From the NCBI GenBank assembly GCA_947034895.1, contig OX344763.1, positions 7,566,501 to 7,630,500 of the forward strand: a stretch of DNA of 64,000 nt, in the 5' to 3' direction. Below are positions 21,743-31,920 of the stretch, in pieces (the first letter of the stretch is position 1; every line of letters begins with the position of its first letter). A program made the translations under genes and the position numbers. The notes beneath the pieces were generated by a model. The model made no database searches, was not told the DNA's origin, and saw only the letters and a list, made by a program, of their open reading frames with translations. The DNA comes from Rhytidiadelphus loreus (lineage: Eukaryota > Streptophyta > Bryopsida > Hypnales > Hylocomiaceae).

Positions 21743-24359
21743 CTAGTTGGAAAAGGTGACATAGCGTGCATCACTTATAAAGTTTGAATCCCTATATAAG
21801 AGGAAAATAGAAGACTCTATCTTTGGATTTCTTCCAAATCCAACTTTGATCAACCACTTGGAAGCATCTATGGACACCCAATAGTAGTTCAAACCTGGGG
21901 CAATTGGTGAACTACAAATAGAACATAAATCAATCCCTTTTGATGCCCTTCGAATCACAGACTTTGAGTTGTTCCATCCACCAATCACAATCTCGTACAT
22001 CGGATTCACCGTCTGAGATTTTGGAGAGATTGCCATGTGTACATCTGTAATTGTCTTGGCTGCGAAGGTCACCACCCCTTGACCCATAGAAGGTAGTTCA
22101 AAGTAATGTTGCCATCTATAGTGTCCATAACTATTTGGTGATATCACCACCTTTAAACGTGAATTTTGTTGTTGAAAATTAACCCATTGAATTCGTTCTT
22201 GGCTCAGCTCTTGAATGCTTTGAATTGGCTTTGTAATAGTAACACTTTGAAATATAGCAAATGATGAGTAAGTGATTGGTGCGTCAAAATTGGTGAAGGT
22301 GACATAGAGCACACCACTTATAAAGTTTAAATCCGTATACCATAGGAGAATGGAAGACTCTATCTTTGGATTTCTTCCAAATCCAACTTTGATAAACTGC
22401 GTGGAAGCATCTATAGACAACCAATAGTGGTTCAAACCCGGTGAAATTGGTGAACTACGTCTAGAGTATACATCATCCCCTTTTGATGCCCTTCGAATTA
22501 CAGACTTTGAGTTGTTCCATCCACCAATTACAATCTCGTACATTGGATTCACTGTCTCAGGTATTGGAGAGATTGCCATGTGTACATCTGTAATTGTCTC
22601 GACTGCGAAGGTCACCACCCCTTGACCTATAGAAGGTAGTTCAAAATAATGTTTCCATCCATAGTGTCCTTCACAATTTTGTGATATCACCACCTTAAAA
22701 AGTGGATCTTGCAATGGGATGTTAGCCCATTTAATTCGTTCTTGGCTCATTTCTTGAATGCTTTGAATTGGCTTTGTAACAATAGTAATTTGAAATGATA
22801 CAAGAATTGATGAATAAGTAATTGATGTGTCCCAAGTAGAGAAAGCAATGTACTTGGCTTCACAGAGAAAATGTGGATCCATATACATGAATAGAATGGA
22901 AGTTTGATCGGCTTGGTTTCCTCGTCCAACTTGAATGAATTGTGTATTTTTATCAATGGACACCCAATAGTGGTTCAAACTTGTTGGATCAATAAAACCT
23001 TCATCAACATAGCTTAAAAAATCCTCTTGTGAGCACCTCCGAATACAAGACCTACTATTTTTCCATCCACCAATTACAATCTCATACATTGCATTTGTAG
23101 TATCACATCTAGGAGAAATGGCTACATGGACATCATTCCTTGCCTTGGCTGCAAAATAAAGGATCCCTTGACCTTCTAACGGGAATCTATAACTTGAGTT
23201 CCACTGATTATAGTGTCCCATACATGGTGGTAGCTCGAAGGGTTGAGTACTCAACAATCTTGTACCACTTGGAGACGCCACAAAAATATTTGAGTAAACA
23301 ACATCCAAATCCGAGGAGGAAAAAGAAACATAGCGAGCTTCACGTATGAAGTATGGATCTTTGTAGATGTAGACAATCGAAGCTAAATTGGGTTGGTTTC
23401 CCTGCCCAACATGAATTAGTTGTGTGTCAATATTGATGGATATCCAAAATTAATTCTCATTGCTCCTCTGAATCATTCCAATGGTCGTGACACAACACAA
23501 TATTTCCTTCTTTTGAATGCTACTCATGCTATTGTCCCATCCACCAATCACAATTTCGTACATCGTGTCCATAGTTTGAGGCTTGGGAGAAATTGCCACA
23601 CGCACATCTGTAATGGCTTTGATAGAAAAACTAACAATTCCTTGACCTTTCTTGGGCAACTTGTAGGCTTTCGACCAATTGTAATCACTATAATTGTGTG
23701 CTGATTTGAAAAAGTTGACATCTCGTGATAGAGGTAAAATTTGGGATGCATCAATAGAACTCCACAAACTTGCTGAAGAATCTTGGCCAAAACTCCCCAA
23801 CAGTGTTGGTCTTGTGCGTTCTATTCTGATGCATGTGTAAGTGATAGCCACTTGGTTTGAACTCAAGGCAAAATATTGGATATTCTCAAGAAATGATGGT
23901 TCTTTGAAGATGATAAAAGCATGCTTTTCTTCTAGATCTTGGCCTCGTCCAACATAGATGAGCTGTGTCCTCGCATCTATACAAATCCCAAAATGGTGCA
24001 TGTTTCCTTCTTGGAGGGTATTTGTTAAATCCGGGGTCAAATCCATTGGAGAATATGAACACACGGTCATCTCTGGTGTATGCCTTCGTATTTCTGACCT
24101 TGTATGTTGCAAGGAATCTTGCAAACCTATCACTATCTCGTAAGATGGGAAGAACATCCCTGCTTTTGGAGAAAATGCTATATGGAGATTCCTGTAGGTG
24201 TTTGTTGCAAAGAAAATAATCCCTTGGCCTTTAGTTGGAAGTTTGTAGTGGGAGATCCAATTGTATCGTCCCAAATGTGGTTGTATTGTTATTGTTGTAG
24301 GACAGAGTAATTCTACAACGTCGTTAACAATATCCTTCATAAGCAACTCGTCCTTGCCC
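21743..24359 (-). pseudogene. Exon 2 of TIR-FAMeT gene, copy B: five FAMeT-like domains with a nonsense codon
   Basis: The splice acceptor is intact (AG at 24361-24360). Exon 2 restores frame with exon 1 to give YRGKDELLMKDIVNDVVELL. FAMeT domain 1 and half of domain 2 follow, then TAA at 23452-23450, where copy A has GAG within NEFWVSI. The frame continues open below it to TAG 21745-21743, which sits where copy A has a Trp near the end of the last domain. Five domains are present against four in copy A. The last two (21743-22215 and 22216-22756) are near repeats, with a period of about 540 bp. Lesions are few, so loss of function looks young, or the product is a short TIR-FAMeT protein of about 1.5 domains. 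Confidence 0.7.
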
Positions 24360-24713
24360 CTGAAATCAAGTGTGTATCCATCTAAGTTACTACCACTGTT
24401 ACCCAATTTGTGAAGGCCACATAAAACATGGAGAAAGCACATATCTAAGGTATGCACACTTGTAATCAGCTACAATGAGACCCCTACATTTGGTTTGAAA
24501 AGCGTCACAAAAACCTACAAATTGATTATACAAGATGAAGACAATCAAAACCTGAGAATCTATGACAATACTTTGAACATTCATAACTTAATCATATTGT
24601 GTCCAAATAATGCTTTCTAAAGTGAGTTGGAGTCCTGTTTCAGTTGCTTAGTGATGACTATGGGTGCAGCTACCTTTAACATGAATGCATGGACACAAAG
24701 TTTGTGATCTCAC

Positions 24714-25192
24714 CGGTACTTGGGAGTGTCTCGCTCAAAGCCCTTACGTCCAGCAGCCTCCTCCATAGCGGCCACCCAACCTTCCACCACTTGTGGCTCA
24801 TGGCGCTCCAAATGTTTCCGAAAACCCTCTTCGAATGGTCCAATTGGGTTCCTTGGCCGCCTCACATGCTCCGGCGCCACATCGTAAAACACAGGGATGA
24901 TGTACCTCCCTGTTCGCAACATCTCTTGCAGCTCACTCAGACAGTATTGAGATTGCGCATAGGAACTGGAAAAGACGGCGATGTGCATGCGGGCAGAGTC
25001 TAAGGCTTCTTTGATGACTTCGAACACACGCTCTCCACGATGGATGCCCTGCTGGTCCAGAAATGGCTCGATGCCAGCCTCGCGAAGCTTTTCGATAAGA
25101 GGAAGTAGAAACTGCTCTTTGGTGTCAGGGCCTCGGTGGTTGAGAAATACATCGTACTGGAAAATCTGCTCGCTAGTGGAGGTACTAGCCAT
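24714..25192 (-). CDS. Exon 1 of TIR-FAMeT gene, copy B: TIR domain
   Basis: Translation from ATG 25192-25190 gives MASTSTSEQIFQYDVFLNHR and an intact TIR domain with the BB-loop region DQQGIHRGERVF, CLSEL (Glu 87, the NADase-type catalytic position) and VFYDV. The donor at 24713-24712 (CCG|GTGAGA) is conserved with copy A. The intron to 24360 is 354 bp. The frame is open further upstream to 25492, but that extension is not conserved as protein in copy A, so I use the shared ATG. Nothing in the domain itself looks broken. Confidence 0.8.
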
Positions 25193-25690
25193 GTGTAAAA
25201 GTAGTGCCTTAAATTTGCTCTGTGTGCAGTATGTGTGCCCTGTATGTAACACTCTGGTGTCTGATCCAGACAATGAATAGAAGAAAAGGAATCCCGGTTT
25301 CCAGAATTTCCTCAGGAGTTTTGCAATCAACAGCGTTGCAAAGCTACAATTCCGTGCAAACTCGATAGACAAAACCCTCCAGTCAAGACGTACGTTGGCG
25401 CGCCCGATAGCAGGAACAGCTAGCTGCGTAGCTTCCAATGAGGTACTGCTCTCGTATAATAATAGTGAATCAATTCGTCTATCCATCTTCACACAATCTT
25501 CACACAGGTAGAATTAGTTGGGAAGAATATGAGAGCCTAGGTCGATCGATCTTACCACTACGTGCCTGCGTACAAATCAGTAACTAAGCTGTTTGCTTCA
25601 AGAGAAGTTATAGTTACAATAGAAGCTAGAGGAAAATCAATTCCAGTTCCTTGTCCACGCGTTCGAGATTGGTGACCTTTGAAATTGCAG
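25193..25690 (-). promoter_or_regulatory. Upstream region of copy B gene, single unit
   Basis: One copy of the block that is doubled in copy A, including GTCTGATCCAGACAATGAAT and the GGCGCGCC region. The TATA-like position reads TATTATTATACGAG near 25453-25466. Confidence 0.5.
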
Positions 25691-26544
25691 TTTCTGAACT
25701 GAGCCTAGCCGATGCTACACAACTGGCCTGAATTGAAGAGACCACCATAATCTTGAGTTGAAGCACTTCAGTGAACCTTGCATGCTGGAGCCCTCTAAAA
25801 GCAACAAAGGATTGAAATAGAACAGCGAAGTTGAATTTCGGATCTACTGTAAAAGCAACTAAGTCATTGCTCGAGGCTTGTTCTGACTTCAATCTGAAAT
25901 GGAGCTTTGGCACAGTGCTACTGTAGCTAGTCTCTGAAGGTCTTTGACTAGTAGGACTGAAGCAACGACTTGTACTAGGACACTTACCACCAATAGCACA
26001 CCTGGCCCATGTGACAGTGGAAGGACCAATATGGTAAATTGGTAATCTCAATCAATTGTGACACGTAGTTGTACGGAGCATACATTTATTATTAGGGCCA
26101 GTTTATACTTGGGGCTGGATTGAAGGCTCGGGAACTCTCCAAGTTTGAACCAATGGGATCACTTTATTTCTCCAAATCCAACCCAAGACCTTTATACTAG
26201 GGTTGGATTGATACCACCACTCATCCTATGTGTTGCCTTAGGTGGCATAGTTTTGGTGCCAAACCATCTGACCCCAAGGGAGCAATTGAGCCGAGGTTTT
26301 GGGTGGCCTAATTTCCCATCTAGGGTTAGATTGGTGCCGCATTGGTCTCCTTTGTTGGATTGTACAAACCTCCACCGTCTACCATGCAAAGACTTTTTTT
26401 TTCTTTTTTAGTACATGTTTATTAATTGTGAGCTCAAGAAACTTCCTCCCATTTGCGTTGCACTACTATATATTCTTAGAGTACTAGATTGAGTTGAAGA
26501 ATATATGTTTATTTCTTGTTTTTTTATTTTTTATTTTTGTTAAT

Positions 26545-26695
26545 GTTCTGTATAGTTTTCTTGAATGTTTTGTATAGTTTTTTTAATAGTTTATAATAGT
26601 TTTCTTGAATGTTCTATATATTTCTTGAATGTTTTGTGTAGTTTTTTGAATAGTTCTGTATAGTTTTTGTGAATGTTCTGTATAGTACCAAACAA
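26545..26695. repeat. Tandem repeat of TGTATAGTTTTCTTGAATGT-like units
   Basis: About five or six degenerate units of roughly 25-29 bp, inside the Harbinger-like element. Confidence 0.75.
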
Positions 26696-27191
26696 AAATC
26701 TCATAACTGTGAATGTTCTATGTAGTTGTAATACATTTTTTGTTGTGAATGAGATGTTAATTTGGTTCCATTTATTGATTTGGTTCCAGTTTCTGATTTA
26801 CGTGAGATGTTTATTTCGTTAACACCTAAATGTCCAAGGTACCAAATTCTGGTGTGATCAATAATAATTTGAACTTAAATAAAATCCAACCAAATTGCTA
26901 TTTTTAGTTATATTTTTGAAAAAGTATTTATCGAAGTTTAGTTTTAGCATCAAAAATCTAATTTTGAATATGATTGCTTAAATGGGATTATTCAAGCAAT
27001 CATATTTTTTTGGTACAATTTTTTGGTACATTTCTTGTCAAACACAAATTTGCAAATGGAAGTCATTCTTAAAGTTATGTCATAGACTTTGACATATGTG
27101 AGATGATGTGTGTTTTTACCAATTCTAATGACAAAAATTTCCAAAAAAAGGTATGATAATGAAAGAATATGGTAATAGAAATAACATTTAA

Positions 27192-28114
27192 CCCCTAAAG
27201 GACCATTGTCCCTTCGGGGGACAAATGCGTTTTCGGGCAGGTACCTACGGGCTGAAATTTTTTCCTAATTTTTTGAAACTTTTTTTGGAGGTAGAAATTC
27301 TGATTAGCTTCATGAGAATATAATTTTTTTCACAATCGGTGCCCGGAAACAATAGTTATGACCAAATAAGCTCAAACAAGGGGACGGCGGGCAGTCCGGG
27401 CAGCCCAAAAAAAATGGATAAAAAAAATTTTAATATTTTTTTTCTCATAGATTATATTTTTGTCTATCTGGAAAGCTTTGATTCATTTCATTTGGATATG
27501 TTATGAGAAAGTTATGGACATTCTTGTTTTTCGGGCAGTTATAGCATCTTCTTGAAAAAAACTTGTAAGATTCATTTTTGAATGAAATTTTTCAAATTTT
27601 TTGATTTTTTTTTTTTGCATGGTCTGATTAACTTGCTAGAACAATCTCACCATTGGGATTAGTGCATTTTAATTCCATCTAAAATATATGAATATTTTAG
27701 ATTTTCCTTCTATCTCATACCTACTTCTACTTAACAATTATTTTAAAAATGATAATTATTTTTTTTTTAATTTTCTTTTTTTACCTAGATCCTCAACTTA
27801 ATTCTCCACTATAAAGATTTAAATCTCAAAACTCTGTAGTGCAAAAATTTTAAGTTAAAAATGTTCAAAGTCAAAAAATCTAGTCCCGCAATGTTCTGAA
27901 AAACTTATTATTTCCACTTTAAACACATATATCTTGCAATCTGAGCGGTCAAAAATTCTGAAATTTTTTCCACACACTCTCATACTATTTAGGTATAAGA
28001 TCTTACGGTTAGATATGGAAAAAGAAACAATTTTCAATTTTTTTTTACTCCTTGCTATAGATATGGTAGTTTTGAGTGTTTTTTGGCAGAAAAAAGGCCT
28101 TAGTCCTTTAGGGG
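27192..28114. mobile_element. TTAA-flanked element with CCCCTAAAGGAC ends (copy 1)
   Basis: TTAA occurs at 27188-27191 and 28115-28118. The ends are CCCCTAAAGGAC and its exact inverse. The inside is AT-rich except for GGGCAG-containing patches and has no ORF. A second copy at 50170-51047 aligns in reverse orientation over shared stretches such as CATATCTAACCGTA(A/G)GATCTT. TTAA plus C-rich termini recall piggyBac elements, but other movers can use TTAA. Confidence 0.75.
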
Positions 28115-29140
28115 TTAAGATAAAACTTGATTTACATTTGTCATTGAATTCATTGAAGTTCTCATAATAAAAATTTCCATATTTAAAATAAATAAATTTA
28201 GATGTAGATTTTTTAAAAAGAGAAGAGAAGGGATGTTTTTTAGAATTGTAAGTTTAGTTGTGTGATTATTTTCAAACTTCCATAGTAACAAGACCAAAAT
28301 GCAAGACACTAAATCCAGCTTACAAAGTGGGTTCAACAAGATAATGTTTGGATTCTCCAAAGGTAATTTTTTTTAAATCCCCCTATTTTGAGCCGAGTCT
28401 AGGATATGTTTTAGACCTCTCCTACCAAAATTGGGGTCTTTGATTGAAAATATGAATTCAAAATTTGCAAATTTCTTCATGTGTAACATATAAAAAATTC
28501 CTCCGTTCTCCCTTAGGAAAAATCCAACTTGTTGGGCTCACTTTATGGGGTTGGGTTTAATGTCTTGCAACTAGAATTATTTATTTATTGAAATTCTTAA
28601 AATTCTTATGAAAATAAATGACAACTATTCTAGGGCTTCAACTCTAGTTTTAATGTCAAGAGAAAAGAAAAGATTCAAAAGCAGTCAAAGAACTCTTTTT
28701 TTCAAAATAGAGAAAAAAAGGAAAAAAAAAGGTTCATAAAACTAAGGAAAGATTTTTTTTAATTTTTCAATTGAGCATTAAGAAAATTCAAGAGTACATG
28801 AATTAGAGATCCGGCCTTAGAATTTGGCCTCAACACTTTATATTAATTGGGGCCGAAGTGATGAAATGGAAATCCGACCTTCAATCCAGCCTCAAAACTT
28901 TACATTAACTAGGGCTGGATGGAAGAACTAAATCTTGATTGTGGGACGGATTGAAGGCAAATTGTGCTGGCCTTCCATCCAGACCTAGGGTGTTTGTAAA
29001 CCAGCCCTTAGTATTTTTGAATGGTCAGACTGTCACATAATCTTGTTGAGGAATATAAAAGAGGATAAAAGAGGATTCTAATGCACTAAAGAATGCATTA
29101 ATTCCCTAGAATACTATATTCAAAAGTATATTAATAGATG

Positions 29141-30984
29141 ATGGAAAAACGAACACAAGTGGTGTCAATATGCCATAGAGTGGTATACAGTTTCAAAATC
29201 AATATGTACTCATTGTGCAATATGTATCCTTCAGAGCATTATATTTTGATAGGTGCTGGAAAGCAATCACCTTTGAAAAGCCTACTCAAGTATTCTCTTC
29301 AATGGAGCAACCTACTAGTACATTTGTGAAGGCTTTTTCTTTTGCACTTTCATAAAATTCAGCCCCACATACCTAGACTCATTCTACCAATTCAATGTAG
29401 AATGGTGGTACTTTAACCTTAAAGTGCCTAAGACGAGTTTTGTGTCCTTTAGATGATTTCAACAAGCCTTGTAGGGTGGAAATGAAACATTTTGTCATTC
29501 AAATTTCTTTGAGTTGCTCAAACTCATTTTCAATTAATGTTGTCGTATTTTCCCTCTTTGAGATGTTTTTTGAATTTCTTGCAGAAGAAAATGGCAAATC
29601 CCTAGATCACCGTGTAATGTATTTTGGCAACTTCTATTCCTTTCTCTTAATCTATGAAAACAATCTTTTTTGAATTGAGACCAACTAATGAAATGAAGCT
29701 TATCAAGTCTAGTTTCTACTCTAATTTGAAATTTGGAAATCCCTAAAATCCAATATTTTAATGCAATTTGATTTGTGGGCCAATAACCATGCAATGGTGA
29801 TTTTTCTATTCACCACAATGTTCTACATTGTACTATACATTTACATAGAAAATTTCAAAATTTTAAAGCATATTTTGTATGTATTTGATGTGAATTTTTT
29901 CATTTGTTATTCAAAAATTCACAATTAATTTCAAATTTCACAAAAAAATCTAAGATTTATATAACTTATAGAAGCCATGAGATTACAACTCTGAAAAATA
30001 AAAATAAAAATTCAATCATCTACAGTTGCAAAATGGGAACATATAGATAGAAGGATTTTAAAGTTTGAAAAAGTAGTCATAGGCACGTCTTTTTAAGGTT
30101 AACTTTGAAAGCATGGAACCTATTATCAAAAGACTTTAACAAAAATGTATGCATTATGAACCAAACACATTTATGAACCAATACATGCATTTTCTATTCT
30201 ACAATGATCTTGAAAGCCATCCATAGTCCACTTTTGGGCCTTAGTGTCCTTCTAGGGTTAACTCCTAATAGACATTTGAAAACCAAACAATGGGTGAATG
30301 CAAACGCCTCCCAAACATATAAAATCTTTGTTCTTTCATCCATCTAAATATTTGTAGTTTCTTATGTTAGTTCTCTTACATTCATATTGTATAGGTTTTG
30401 ACAAAAAGATGTGCAAATCATCTACAATTCAATCAAAGGGTATAATTTTTTGTAACCACAAAAAGAAGTTTAAAAAATGACCCTTAAAAAAAGACTTGTA
30501 TAAACAAGTAAAATAAAAATCACCAAAAATCACCATGATTAGAACTCAATTTTTTGAACTTCAAGGGGAAAAATCTTTTGAAAATTATAAATATTTAATC
30601 TATAATCAATTTTGGAAAACAAATTTAGTTTTTGATTTAAAAGTTTATTTTTAAAAATTGGTAATAGATATGATCTATAGATTATGTTTTACAATTATCG
30701 TTTGACAAACATCATTGAATTCTTCTTCTAAGTTGCATCTTATAACACATCTTGAAAATTTGAATTGTCCTTAGTCCTTAAGGAATTAACTTGTTCTATA
30801 ACATCTTTTAACTTTTGACACTTATCTTCAAAAATCTTGAATTCAAGAATTTTGAAGATGGATTGGAAGTCTGTGACATCAATTGATTTGTTTTATACCT
30901 CCTTGACATAGCTCTTGGATTTAAACTTGTCATATTGTGCTCTAGTTGGTATTTTGATATGTATAGAACATGACTTTAGTAAAT
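29141..30984. other. AT-rich stretch without recognisable gene
   Basis: Short open frames only (for example 29440-29673), with low-complexity composition and no motif. I see no repeat boundary I can define here. Confidence 0.5.
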
Positions 30985-31116
30985 TAGAGGTTATGAAAGG
31001 CTCCTCGGTGTTGAAGACCCCTCATGGATTCCTTTTTTGGTATGTCATTAGGCAACTCTTGTTGCCATAGAAGGCTCCTTGGATCTTAAGAGCCATTACT
31101 TTAGTACCAAGGGACT
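30985..31116. repeat. Left part of a degenerate tandem array (about 110-bp units)
   Basis: It contains the unit signature GCCATAGAAGGCTCCTTGGAT...TAGTACCAAGGGACT, which continues at 39129 beyond the inserted MITE and LINE. Confidence 0.7.
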
Positions 31117-31920
31117 TAGGGGAGGACACTCTCACTACATTTGGGGTACCCATGTGTGGCAGAGTGATTTTTTGACCCCCTATTTACTTTTGAATAAACT
31201 ATAATTTCATCCTAAAATTTTCAGCTTTGTTTAACAATGACTAAAGGTTTCTATTGACAAAATTTTCAATTCCAAATAACATAAGATATATTGTCTAGAA
31301 AGGGTTGAAAAATGAACTAAAATGGCATGTTCTCCAACTAACATATTTATAGAGCTCACATGAAGATGACTATTGCATCAATATTCAACCAAAATAAACT
31401 TTCAACAAAAAGCTATTCTATAGAATTTTTTTTTCATTTTTCAATTTTTTTTTCTTATCGAATATAGAGGTGTGAAAGTTATTTTCAGCTTTGCAGTGTA
31501 TCTTTTTTCTTAAAAAATTTATAACTAATTACTATTAGCATAAAAAATACCAATAATTCAAAACATAAACTTTTAAAGTAGTAAAATCTATCCATAATTT
31601 TTTTTTTTTGAAAAAAAAAAAAATTTACCGATGTATTATATGTATTACTTTTTCCGCCGCACGTAGGTTGCTAAAAAGTGGGGAGTGTAATTGAAAAAGA
31701 ACACCTTGTCGCAGTTCACGGTGAGAGCAAGAGCCGCACGGTGCTGTCGCACCTCGGGTCTGTGTTGATTCAGCTCTCTGAAATGCCTCGATCGATCTCC
31801 GCACGTTAGTAATTGACTACATTTGCGTTCATGCCCCACATGTGATTGATAATCTTAGTTAGCGCTCTGATTATCCTAATTTAGTCTGCCTAACACAACA
31901 ATAACCCTAACCTAACCACA

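Larger units (their letters stand above)
26095..29007. mobile_element. 2.9-kb non-autonomous PIF/Harbinger-like element
   Basis: The ends GGGCCAGTTTATACTTGGGGC and, inverted, GGGCTGGTTTACAAACACCC are flanked by TTA on both sides. The subterminal parts share GGCTGGATTGAAGGC. Copy A lacks the whole interval: its sequence passes from the GGAAGGACCAATATGGTAA block (11538) to the TTGAATGGCCAGACTGTCA block (11572), which in B are 26020 and 29022. A GGG-start with a 3-bp TTA duplication is typical of Tourist/PIF-Harbinger. No transposase ORF is present. It contains a minisatellite and a TTAA element. Confidence 0.75.
17915..29140. repeat. Segmental duplication, copy B (paralogue of 1495-12110)
   Basis: Collinear with copy A from 17930 to 29140, but carrying its own insertions: CACTA MITE 18560-18712, element 19730-20455 and the 2.9-kb element 26095-29007. 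The spacer between the copies is about 5.5 kb. Divergence looks uniform, with many single-base changes, so the duplication is not recent. 18713-19729 holds only non-coding sequence shared with copy A. Confidence 0.85.

Noticed and set aside
25193..25492. N-terminal extension of the copy B TIR frame
   Set aside because: It is open by chance in the 5' region. Copy A shares the DNA but not the reading frame, and the conserved ATG lies at 25192.
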